Assembly (NCBI GenBank): GCA_001872985.1
Contig: MNYA01000046.1
Location: 1 to 5,761 of the forward strand
DNA: 5,761 nt
Reading direction: 5' to 3'
Source: a bacterium CG2_30_54_10
Lineage (GTDB): Bacteria; Muiribacteriota; Ozemobacteria; Ozemobacterales; Ozemobacteraceae
The stretch's first letter is position 1; every line of letters begins with the position of its first letter. Position numbers and translations under genes: made by a program. Below the pieces are notes generated by a model. It was not told the origin of the DNA, did not search any database, and worked only from the letters and a program-made list of their open reading frames with translations. This document shows positions 1 to 5,720 of this stretch, in pieces.

Positions 1-17
1 GTTTTCAATCAGATGGT

Positions 18-38
18 CTTCCAGACGGAATCTGGAAG
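18..38. repeat. Short perfect inverted repeat
   Basis: CTTCCAGA (18-25) and TCTGGAAG (31-38) form a perfect 8-bp stem with a 5-base loop. No T-run follows on either side, so it is not an obvious intrinsic terminator. It lies at the left end of the duplicated gene-free region and may belong to that element. Confidence 0.35.
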
Positions 39-199
39 GAGGTCTTCAACAGCGATGCTTTCACATTCGGAGGTTGGAATTCGGGGAATGGCGGAGCGCG
101 GCTTTCATCTGCACAGGGGCGATTCCATGCGATCTTGCCTGCCTGCGGCTTCGTGGTTTTCAGCAAAGTGGCCTGAAGAACTTCATTCGGAGCGCGGCT
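34..199. repeat. Degenerate direct duplication in gene-free DNA
   Basis: Two related segments lie at about 34-72 and 151-192. Both share a stretch beginning GGT-TTCA (about 12 of 18 bases match) and end in the identical 9-mer CATTCGGAG (64-72 and 184-192). A separate exact 12-mer, CGGAGCGCGGCT, occurs at 92-103 and 188-199. Translating the minus strand gives two similar peptides, ATLLKTT and ASLLKTS, each a few residues after PN, which supports a duplication event. No convincing gene is seen in 1-543: the short open frames on both strands lack ribosome binding sites and family similarity. The stretch may be a decayed coding remnant or part of a dispersed intergenic repeat. One window cannot tell these apart. 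Confidence 0.4.
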
Positions 200-271
200 A
201 CCAAAAGAACCTGAATTATTCAATAGCGCGTTGAATTTTCTTTTCCATTTCTATTCAGCGCCTTTCTCTGT

Positions 272-347
272 GCCCGCCGGGCCCGCCGGGCCCGCCGGGC
301 CTGCCGTGCCCGCTCTGTGCCTGCTGTGCGCCCGCCGGGCCTGCTGT
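272..347. repeat. GC-rich 9-bp minisatellite
   Basis: Three exact tandem copies of GCCCGCCGG occur at 272-280, 281-289 and 290-298. They are followed by degenerate units (GCCTGCCGT, GCCCGCTCT), a phase slip, another exact copy at 330-338 and a degenerate GCCTGCTGT at 339-347. Each unit boundary contains the near-palindrome GCCCGCCGGGC, so the single strand could fold. The array ends about 50 bases upstream of the -35 region of the next gene. On the minus strand it reads as Ala-Arg-Arg repeats, which is a shadow and not a supported protein. Confidence 0.8.
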
Positions 348-397
348 GGTTTCTGTGGCTAATTTTTTTTCGCTTTTGCATTTTCACGATTCGGTGC

Positions 398-425
398 TTG
401 CGCAATTCCGAAAAATCAGTATAAT
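398..425 (+). promoter_or_regulatory. Sigma-70-like promoter of the four-repeat protein gene
   Basis: A perfect -10 box TATAAT is at 420-425. A weak -35 candidate TTGCGC is at 398-403, 16 bp upstream. Transcription would start near 432, giving a 5' leader of about 110 nt before the start codon at 544. The leader contains a small hairpin (489-493 with 502-506) that does not cover the ribosome binding site. Confidence 0.55.
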
Positions 426-543
426 ACCTCCTATCAAGTTCGATTTCGGAGGGCCGATTGGCAGCCGTCTAATAAAGTTTTGAATAATCGCCGCATTTCG
501 CCGGCGAACATCTGATTGAAGAAAGCAAGGAGTTCTCAAGACC

Positions 544-1935
544 ATGACCAATCTTTTCAATTACGAGGCAGTCACCCCTATCATCCGCGATACCATTGAA
601 CATTCTCTTCGTTTTTTTGACAAGATCAACGATCGGTTGATTGATATTTCCAAGGATGCCCGCCCCGATATGTCTCTTCCACACGCGGTAGATGAAATGA
701 ACAAGGTTTGCGCCGATTACCAGGACGAGCATCGCGCCCTTGTTGCACGCATGGAAAAAATCTGGCGCGATACGTTCGATCGAATCAACGATCCGAAGAA
801 TCGCCCGAGCATGGACCACGTCGATTCCTTCAAAAATCTTTTCGACCCCAACGAAATGCTTCGCCTCAATCGCGACGTCATGAACGCCACCGTCAGCTTT
901 TTCTTTAAGACTGGCGATAGCTTGTTCAAGGCCTTCGATCCGCGTCGCCCGATCACTACCCCGAAAGATTTGGTCGACCTCATCAGCAATGCCCGTGAAG
1001 AGTATCAGCGCCGACATCACGAACTGACCCTCGGAATCGCGAATATCATGCGCGGAGCCATGGGAGCCGTGAATCCTGACCGACCAGTCGATCGGCACGA
1101 AGATGTTCCCAACACCACGAATCGCCCGGTTGATAAGACTTTTGACCTCCAGGAAATGATCCGCCTTAACCGCGAAGTCATCGACAATACGGTCAAATTC
1201 TTTTTGAGCCTCAATGAAAACCTGCTTCAAATTGCATCTTTCACCGGGAAACCTGAGAGCATCCGGAACAGCACCGAGATTCTGAACCGCGTCTGCGAAG
1301 ATTTCCGGGTCACCCATCAGGCTATTACGAAGAATGTTCTCAACACCACCCGCCAAACCATCGAAAATACCTTCAAGAATCGCAACACGAAGATGAACCC
1401 CATTGATGCCATTCTTGACCGCGAAGAAATGTTCAAACTGAACCAGGAGACCCTCGCCAACACCGTTAAGTTCTTCATGAACGTGAATGATGAACTCGTG
1501 CGCACCATCCGCGAGCCCGGTCGCCCGGTCAGTCTCGACACCATGATCGATGAATATCAGCGCATCCACCGGATCCTCACCAGCCGCATCGAGGCTCTCT
1601 GGCGTGAGACCATGGAGCGCCTTCATGACGTCCACAGCGACGCCGGAACCAATTCCGCCGGTGAAGTTGTGGCCCCCGCAGCTCGTGCAATGGGCGCCAC
1701 CGGTGACGCCACTGTCACTGCGACTCCCCGATTCGATCATCCAGTCGTTTCAGATTGCTGCCATGATGGCAATGTCCGGTCGGGCAAAGATGTCTCCGGA
1801 TGCGCCACCGAGCGCGGAACGAACACACACACAACCATGACTGTCGCTGATGGCGCCCCCGTCGCCAAGGTTGGCGCCGACGCTCCAAAAACCAATCGCA
1901 CTCCCAAAGCCACCAAGGAATCACGCAAGCTGTAA
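544..1935 (+). CDS. Four-repeat helical protein, phasin-like
   Basis: This 463-residue soluble protein has no signal peptide or membrane segment. It is built from four related units at about residues 3-83, 100-179, 200-280 and 291-361. Each unit has an amphipathic helix (consensus EM-RLNR-V--NTVKFF---N--L), a proline-containing turn and a second long helix with an aromatic-x3-His motif: Y59/H63, Y154/H158, F254/H258 and Y338/H342. The Phe-Phe pairs recur at residues 24, 119, 219 and 310. Residues 364-463 form an Ala/Thr/Gly-rich tail ending in a Lys/Thr/Pro-rich basic segment. The helix-turn-helix layout with an LN motif and the basic tail resemble phasins, which coat polyhydroxyalkanoate granules. 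Known phasins usually carry a single such unit, so function is inferred weakly. The start is supported by AAGGAG at 527-532, 11 nt before ATG. A long open frame antisense to it is judged a codon-bias shadow. The gene stands alone between its own promoter and terminator. Confidence 0.85.
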   Translation: MTNLFNYEAVTPIIRDTIEHSLRFFDKINDRLIDISKDARPDMSLPHAVDEMNKVCADYQDEHRALVARMEKIWRDTFDRINDPKNRPSMDHVDSFKNLFDPNEMLRLNRDVMNATVSFFFKTGDSLFKAFDPRRPITTPKDLVDLISNAREEYQRRHHELTLGIANIMRGAMGAVNPDRPVDRHEDVPNTTNRPVDKTFDLQEMIRLNREVIDNTVKFFLSLNENLLQIASFTGKPESIRNSTEILNRVCEDFRVTHQAITKNVLNTTRQTIENTFKNRNTKMNPIDAILDREEMFKLNQETLANTVKFFMNVNDELVRTIREPGRPVSLDTMIDEYQRIHRILTSRIEALWRETMERLHDVHSDAGTNSAGEVVAPAARAMGATGDATVTATPRFDHPVVSDCCHDGNVRSGKDVSGCATERGTNTHTTMTVADGAPVAKVGADAPKTNRTPKATKESRKL

Positions 1936-1944
1936 TTCCCCTGC

Positions 1945-1992
1945 CTGATTCTCTGATTCTCTGATTCTCTGATTCTTTGATTCTTTGATCCC
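1945..1992. repeat. 8-bp minisatellite after the four-repeat gene
   Basis: Four exact tandem copies of CTGATTCT (1945-1976) are followed by TTGATTCT (1977-1984) and TTGATCCC (1985-1992), with further decay into TCGATCGA. The array sits between the stop codon at 1935 and the terminator hairpin at 2006, so it would be transcribed as part of the 3' untranslated region. Confidence 0.85.
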
Positions 1993-2005
1993 TCGATCGA
2001 ATGGC

Positions 2006-2037
2006 CTGCCCGGAGATAAGTCTCCGGGCAGACTTTT
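2006..2037 (+). terminator. Intrinsic terminator
   Basis: An 11-bp perfect stem (2006-2016 pairing with 2021-2031) contains a CCCGGAGA/TCTCCGGG core and closes on a 4-base TAAG loop. After two bases comes TTTTGTT. This is a good Rho-independent terminator for the upstream gene, whose stop codon is 70 bases earlier. There is no matching A-run on the left flank, so it is probably one-directional. Confidence 0.85.
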
Positions 2038-2078
2038 GTTCAACCACTTCGACAACGGATAAATGGGAAAAATGAGTT

Positions 2079-2107
2079 TTGACAATTGTTACCTGATTCC
2101 GTAGAAT
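2079..2107 (+). promoter_or_regulatory. Near-consensus sigma-70 promoter, possibly leaderless
   Basis: A perfect -35 box TTGACA at 2079-2084 is separated by exactly 17 bp from TAGAAT at 2102-2107 (five of six matches to TATAAT). The expected transcription start is about 2113-2115, which coincides with the ATG at 2114. No Shine-Dalgarno sequence precedes that ATG. Either the first gene is read from a leaderless mRNA, or the promoter really serves the WYL-like gene at 2387 and the 81-codon frame is not translated. Confidence 0.75.
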
Positions 2108-2113
2108 GGCGTC

Positions 2114-2359
2114 ATGGCTGATCGAATTTCCCTGAAAACGCTTCAACTCCACCTCTCTCATCCCGGAAAGGCCATCAAGAAGCGTGCCCTTGCTGTCCTT
2201 TTGAGATATGTTCTGACGGTTGTCGCGATCCGCCTGTATTTTAAAAAAGGGAATCGTTCTCAGGCATCCGACAGGATTTGTTTCAAGGCCATGCAAAATG
2301 GTGTTCTCGAAGTGAATGAGGCATACAAAACATTTCTCGCCGAATCCTGGAATGAATAG
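2114..2359 (+). CDS. Small unrecognised protein, 81 residues
   Basis: I do not recognise this family. The N-terminal third is basic, with a KKR cluster at residues 22-24. It is followed by a hydrophobic but arginine-interrupted stretch (about residues 25-43, ALAVLLRYVLTVVAIRLYF) that could be a buried helix or a poor membrane segment. The C-terminal third is polar and ends acidic. The frame starts exactly where transcription from the strong promoter at 2079-2107 should begin, and it is followed after 27 bases by the WYL-like gene in the same direction, so the two probably share a transcript. There is no ribosome binding site before the ATG. Codon use is less biased than in the flanking genes, so this could be a spurious frame inside the leader of the next gene. 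Confidence 0.45.
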   Translation: MADRISLKTLQLHLSHPGKAIKKRALAVLLRYVLTVVAIRLYFKKGNRSQASDRICFKAMQNGVLEVNEAYKTFLAESWNE

Positions 2360-2375
2360 AAACCGGAAAAAATAC

Positions 2376-2384
2376 GGGGGGGGG
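2376..2384 (+). repeat. Run of nine G at the ribosome binding position
   Basis: A homopolymer G9 occupies the place where a Shine-Dalgarno sequence is expected, ending two bases before the ATG at 2387. It may act as a weak GG-rich ribosome binding site. Such tracts are prone to slipped-strand length change, which would alter ribosome spacing. Confidence 0.75.
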
Positions 2385-2386
2385 CA

Positions 2387-2680
2387 ATGAATCAGGAATT
2401 GATCGATGCCATCAACAATCGACAGGTGATCTGTTTTTATTACGAAAGCCTGCACCGTGAAGTGGAGCCGCATTCCTACGGTCAGAGCCCGAAAGGGGAA
2501 CCCCTTCTTTGGGGCTTTCAGAGTGGCGGTCAGAGCAAGTCAGGCCGCGTCCCATGCTGGAGATTGTTCGACGTTGCGAGAATCCAGAACCTCTACCTTG
2601 CCGGGAAGAACTTCACCGAAGCACGCCCCGGCTATCCGAAGAACCTTCCAAACATGGAACCAATTTTCGCGAAACTCTGA
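2387..2680 (+). CDS. Stand-alone WYL-like domain protein
   Basis: This 97-residue protein matches the small WYL-like family. After an N-terminal helix (ELIDAINNRQVICFYYES, residues 4-21) come REVEPHSYG (25-33), a glycine/serine-rich strand pair with GFQSGGQSKSGRVPCW, and then RLFDVARIQNL (about 59-69). The last part is a Pro/Asn-rich tail ending near MEPIF. WYL domains are Sm-like beta-barrel folds that bind ligands or nucleic acids, usually attached to a DNA-binding domain in regulators. Here there is no helix-turn-helix and the length is that of the domain alone, so it may act as a free sensor or adaptor. The start is fixed by the family N-terminus and by the G-run just upstream. It follows the 81-residue frame by 27 bases and converges with the membrane protein gene, leaving 27 bp between the two stop codons and no clear terminator. 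The ligand is unknown. Confidence 0.8.
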   Translation: MNQELIDAINNRQVICFYYESLHREVEPHSYGQSPKGEPLLWGFQSGGQSKSGRVPCWRLFDVARIQNLYLAGKNFTEARPGYPKNLPNMEPIFAKL

Positions 2681-2707
2681 ACCGGAATTATTGTAACTTC
2701 TTGCAAA

Positions 2708-3784
2708 TTATTCCCCTTTCGCTCTGTCGGAGCGGCGTTCCGCAATAGGGGGTCGACTTCCGATGTCGTCGATGTTGTCGATGTCGTTGATGACGGTCTT
2801 GAGTTCACTTTCAAGCTGTTTGAGTTCGTTCACCCGTTTATCGAGCACGAGAAACTGAAAATTCGGGGATTGGAAAAGCCGCATCTTCCTGTAAGGGGAA
2901 AGCAAAAAAAACCTGTCGATCAATTTCTGGATAAGCCCACGGGACGGCCCGATGAGCAGCGCTACACCCATCGCGGGAAGTAGGGCAGCCCACCATGAGT
3001 TCAACTGGATGTAGGCCCCGAGATAGTTTTGCAGAAGGTTTTCCACCGAAAAATAAAGGAAAGCGGTTCCGAGCGTCAGCAGGGAATAATAGATTCCCAG
3101 GCTAAGTACAACGTCAATATCGATCAGGCGAAACCTCATCGTAGCGTATACCAAGATCATCATGAATGCCAGGGTCGCCCAGTCGACGATGGGAAAACTG
3201 AAAACCCAAAAAATCTGGTGGCGTAGAAGCTGGTCGTGGAGCGTGCAAAGGCAGTAAAAGATTTCGCCAAGCAGGATGAACTCGACGCGTCGTCGCAACA
3301 TCTCATCGGTGGTGGTTTGCCATGCTTTCACCAGCCGGAATGCAATCCGGATCAGCAGAACCGCCATCACGAATGCATAAAACTTCATGAATGGCCCGCC
3401 CATGGCCACAAAGTCTTCCCCGAATCGGTTAAGGGCGGGTTCGAACATAAGATCGGTGGGAAGAATCGCAAGAAAGAAGACAGCGGCGGAAAGGGCAAGA
3501 CGACGGGTGCGGGTTCGCGCAAAACGCTCTTGGAGAAGGGCATCAGGGAACTGTGCAAGAATTGGAATCAGCGCTATGGAGCCGAGCCATCCGAACCGCG
3601 TCCACAAAAGCGATGGCTCCCACAAGAAAAGAATGTGGCCGATATTGTAGATGGCCGCGGAAAAGCCGATTCCCGAAAGAACCACATGGGCCGGTCTTTG
3701 TGTTCCTCGGGAGATCGTGAACAAAGCTACAGCGAGAGAAATGATTGTCGAGATCGCTGGCGGAACTATCGGAACCAGATTCAT
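2708..3784 (-). CDS. Polytopic sensor-type membrane protein lacking an output domain
   Basis: This 358-residue protein has about eight or nine hydrophobic segments (roughly 7-25, 34-55, 64-80, 96-112, 132-152, 167-181, 192-213, 226-248 and 262-279). Between the late helices is MRFRLIDIDVVLSLGIYY (216-233), and after the last is IDRFFLLSPYRK (289-300). This arrangement is typical of the membrane-bound N-terminal half of sensor histidine kinases, where a GAF and/or kinase domain normally follows. Here only a short coiled-coil-like segment (313-332), an Asp/Asn/Ile repeat (333-341) and a charged tail remain, so no catalytic domain is encoded. An upstream in-frame ATG at 3871 exists, but the start at 3784 is preferred because GGAGG lies 6 nt before it (plus-strand positions 3791-3795). 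The gene diverges from the kinase operon. It could be a signalling partner, a truncated kinase or a membrane protein of other function. Confidence 0.8.
   Translation of the reverse strand: MNLVPIVPPAISTIISLAVALFTISRGTQRPAHVVLSGIGFSAAIYNIGHILFLWEPSLLWTRFGWLGSIALIPILAQFPDALLQERFARTRTRRLALSAAVFFLAILPTDLMFEPALNRFGEDFVAMGGPFMKFYAFVMAVLLIRIAFRLVKAWQTTTDEMLRRRVEFILLGEIFYCLCTLHDQLLRHQIFWVFSFPIVDWATLAFMMILVYATMRFRLIDIDVVLSLGIYYSLLTLGTAFLYFSVENLLQNYLGAYIQLNSWWAALLPAMGVALLIGPSRGLIQKLIDRFFLLSPYRKMRLFQSPNFQFLVLDKRVNELKQLESELKTVINDIDNIDDIGSRPPIAERRSDRAKGE
2762..2797. repeat. 9-bp tandem repeat inside the membrane protein gene
   Basis: Four tandem units occur on the plus strand: GATGTCGTC, GATGTTGTC, GATGTCGTT and the diverged GATGACGGT. 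They are in frame with the minus-strand gene and encode repeated Asp/Asn-Asp-Ile triplets at residues 333-341. Because the unit is a multiple of three, copy-number change would lengthen or shorten the acidic linker without a frameshift. Confidence 0.75.
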
Positions 3785-3962
3785 GGTCTTCCTCCGGGCG
3801 GCGGAGTCATCGTAGGCGAAACATCGAGATGAGACTGGTAGAAGCTCACCATGAGAGAAGTTGCCAATCAAAGCGAGCCTTTAGAAGCCTGTCCCGAAAA
3901 ATGTCATCCATGGATTCCACTCATGACTGCATTGTAACACCGCTATAAACAAATTATTGACC

Positions 3963-3992
3963 TGGACAATGGTGGAATGACTTGTCGATAAT
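3963..3992 (+). promoter_or_regulatory. Promoter of the kinase/DOMON-like operon, possibly leaderless
   Basis: TGGACA at 3963-3968 (five of six matches to TTGACA) and GATAAT at 3987-3992 (five of six matches to TATAAT) are 18 bp apart. Expected initiation is at about 3998-4001, on or just before the ATG at 4001, and no Shine-Dalgarno sequence is present. An alternative TTGACC at 3957 would give a 24-bp spacer, which is too long. The rest of the 216-bp divergent region (3785-4000) shows no convincing minus-strand promoter. Confidence 0.5.
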
Positions 3993-4000
3993 AGCAACGT

Positions 4001-5122
4001 ATGCCGACCGATTCTTATTTCAGCCGTGAAACCCTCGAGAATGCTGCAACCAGATTTTTAACCGGTTGCCCGGTTCTGGAAATTAAAGAATTCGGGACTG
4101 GAAACATCAATCGAACATTCCTTGTAACCCAAGGATTCCACGAAAAAAAGCCGTTTCTCCTTCAAAGGCTCAACACGAAAGTTTTCCAGAATCCGGATCT
4201 GGTCCTGGCGAACATCTGCTCGGTCACGAGGCACGTTCGCAAGCAGCTCGAGAGCAATCGTCTCGTCTCCGACCGCCGTTGGGAAATCCCTGATTTCCTT
4301 CCAACCACCGACGGAAAGGATCATTGGTGTTCTTCGGACGGGTCATTCTGGCGTGCCATGAGCTTCATCGAAAATTCCCACGTAAAGGACATCATCACCG
4401 GGCCGGATCACGCGCGGGAGGTAGGGTTCGCCCTGGGGACCTTCCATGCCCTGCTCAGCGACCTTCCCATAAGCCAACTGGCCGACACCCTTCCCGGCTT
4501 TCACATCACTCCCACCTATCTCGAACGGTATGACGAGGTTCTGGGCGCGTTAGCATCCAAACCCTCGTCGCAGGAGGAATGGTGCCTGAGGTTCGTTGAA
4601 GAGCACCGGTGCTGGGCTCCTCTCCTGCAGAATGCGATCCGGCAGGGAAGCCTGGAACTACGTCCGATTCACGGAGACCCAAAGATAAATAACATTCTTA
4701 TCGACGATTTGACCGGATTGGCGCTATCCATGATCGATCTCGATACCGTAAAACCCGGACTCATACAATTCGATATCGGGGACTGCCTGAGATCCTGTTG
4801 CAATGCACTTGGCGAGGAAACCCGCGATTGGGAGAAGGTTGTTTTCGATCCCGAGATCGGGCGTGAGGTGCTCGTTGGGTATTGCCAAATTGCACGCAGG
4901 TTCCTGACTCCGGCAGACTTCGATTTTTTGCCTGATGCAATCAGATTGATAGCGTTCGAGCTTGGCCTGAGATTTTTCATGGATCATCTCGATGGAAACT
5001 CCTATTTCAAGGCAGCCTATCGGGGTCACAACCTTTTCCGGGCACTGGTTCAATTCAGACTGGCCGAAAGCATCGATTCGCAGATAGATGAGATCCGGGC
5101 CATCGTTGATGATTTGAGATGA
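4001..5122 (+). CDS. NahK-like sugar kinase, aminoglycoside phosphotransferase fold
   Basis: This 373-residue cytosolic protein has the aminoglycoside/choline kinase fold. A glycine-containing nucleotide loop (FGTGNINRTF, 31-40) is followed by the LLQRLNTKVFQNP block (53-65) typical of the N-acetylhexosamine 1-kinase-like branch. The catalytic loop is HGDPKINNIL (224-233): H224, the base D226 and the metal ligand N231 fit HxDxxxxN. The second metal motif is IDLDTVKPG (245-253) with D246. Length and motifs are intact, so it should be active. Family members such as bifidobacterial NahK phosphorylate N-acetylhexosamines at C1 with ATP for salvage into UDP-sugars. The substrate here is inferred, and other small alcohols or sugars are possible. 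The ATG has no ribosome binding site but lies just after the promoter at 3963-3992. The stop codon overlaps the next start (ATGA), indicating translational coupling with the DOMON-like gene. Confidence 0.85.
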   Translation: MPTDSYFSRETLENAATRFLTGCPVLEIKEFGTGNINRTFLVTQGFHEKKPFLLQRLNTKVFQNPDLVLANICSVTRHVRKQLESNRLVSDRRWEIPDFLPTTDGKDHWCSSDGSFWRAMSFIENSHVKDIITGPDHAREVGFALGTFHALLSDLPISQLADTLPGFHITPTYLERYDEVLGALASKPSSQEEWCLRFVEEHRCWAPLLQNAIRQGSLELRPIHGDPKINNILIDDLTGLALSMIDLDTVKPGLIQFDIGDCLRSCCNALGEETRDWEKVVFDPEIGREVLVGYCQIARRFLTPADFDFLPDAIRLIAFELGLRFFMDHLDGNSYFKAAYRGHNLFRALVQFRLAESIDSQIDEIRAIVDDLR

Positions 5123-5658
5123 CGAACTACGAATTTTCCCTCAAACCCTTTCGGAGCGAGAAAGAGTTGAATCCCAGGCGAGTGACGGGAAGGGTAAGCG
5201 AAAAAGACGGCCGGTTGAACTTCAACATCAAAATACTGGGCTCGCTTACAGGCTTGGCCATTCCGCTTCATGAAAGCGCTCCGGAGCGCCGCAACCGTCT
5301 CTGGGAGGAAACCTGCTTCGAATTTTTTCTGGTACTTCCGGGCGATGGAAGATACTGGGAGTTCAATCTTTCGCCGGCGGGCCATTGGAATGTATTCTGC
5401 TTTGAAAAATACCGACAGGGGATGCAAGAAGAGGCCGCGGTTCACTCCCTTCCCTTTTCGATCCGGAAAGATTGGAACATGGTTTCGTTATCGCTTGGCT
5501 TCGATCTGACGCTGCTCATTCCACTCCAGACCCATTTTAAAATGGCGGTCAGCTCGGTTCTTCAAGAGCAGACGGGGCAAACGACATTCTGGGCGCTTTC
5601 GCACCCCGCCGCAAATCCGGATTTTCACCATCGAGACAGCTTCCTGATCGTGTTCTGA
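5119..5658 (+). CDS. DOMON-like domain protein
   Basis: This 179-residue protein has no signal peptide or membrane segment. It carries the conserved blocks of the DOMON-like family: LWEETCFEFFL (61-71), YWEFNLSPAGHWNVFCFEKY starting at 79, FWALSHPA (157-164) and a C-terminal PDFHHRDSF (167-175). These fit a beta-sandwich related to DOMON and carbohydrate-binding module 9 folds, whose members bind sugars or haem. The lack of an export signal suggests an intracellular role. The start codon overlaps the kinase stop codon in ATGA, so it is translated from the same mRNA and probably works with the kinase, perhaps on the same carbohydrate. That link is inference. The gene appears full length. No terminator is seen in the 103 bases that follow. 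Confidence 0.8.
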   Translation: MTNYEFSLKPFRSEKELNPRRVTGRVSEKDGRLNFNIKILGSLTGLAIPLHESAPERRNRLWEETCFEFFLVLPGDGRYWEFNLSPAGHWNVFCFEKYRQGMQEEAAVHSLPFSIRKDWNMVSLSLGFDLTLLIPLQTHFKMAVSSVLQEQTGQTTFWALSHPAANPDFHHRDSFLIVF

Positions 5659-5720
5659 AAGACACTACCCGTGACCGCCAAACTTCACTAAATTCATGTT
5701 TCAATGCCTGCTTTGAAATG

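Noticed and set aside
13..234. Short open frames on both strands in the first 235 bases
   Set aside because: There is no ribosome binding site, no family similarity and the sequence is a degenerate duplication, so a repeat or decayed remnant is more likely.
272..347. CRISPR array
   Set aside because: The units are 9 bp in direct tandem without spacers.
469..1740. 423-codon open frame antisense to the four-repeat protein gene
   Set aside because: The plus-strand frame has internal repeats conserved at protein level, a ribosome binding site, a promoter and a terminator. The antisense frame has none of these and follows from strong codon bias on the other strand.
1715..2473. 252-codon minus-strand open frame
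   Set aside because: It runs through the 8-bp minisatellite, the terminator and the promoter region, giving low-complexity peptide, and lies opposite the end of the four-repeat gene and the start of the WYL-like gene.
3236..3832. 198-codon plus-strand open frame opposite the membrane protein
   Set aside because: It is hydrophilic and compositionally odd, while the minus strand encodes well-formed transmembrane helices with recognisable sensor motifs and a good ribosome binding site.
5050..5445. 131-codon minus-strand open frame opposite the kinase/DOMON-like junction
   Set aside because: The plus strand carries conserved DOMON-like motifs; the antisense frame has no family resemblance or start signals.
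5699..5718. Hairpin TTTCAA/TTGAAA after the DOMON-like gene as a terminator
   Set aside because: The stem is only six mostly A/T pairs with an 8-base loop and is not followed by a T-run.
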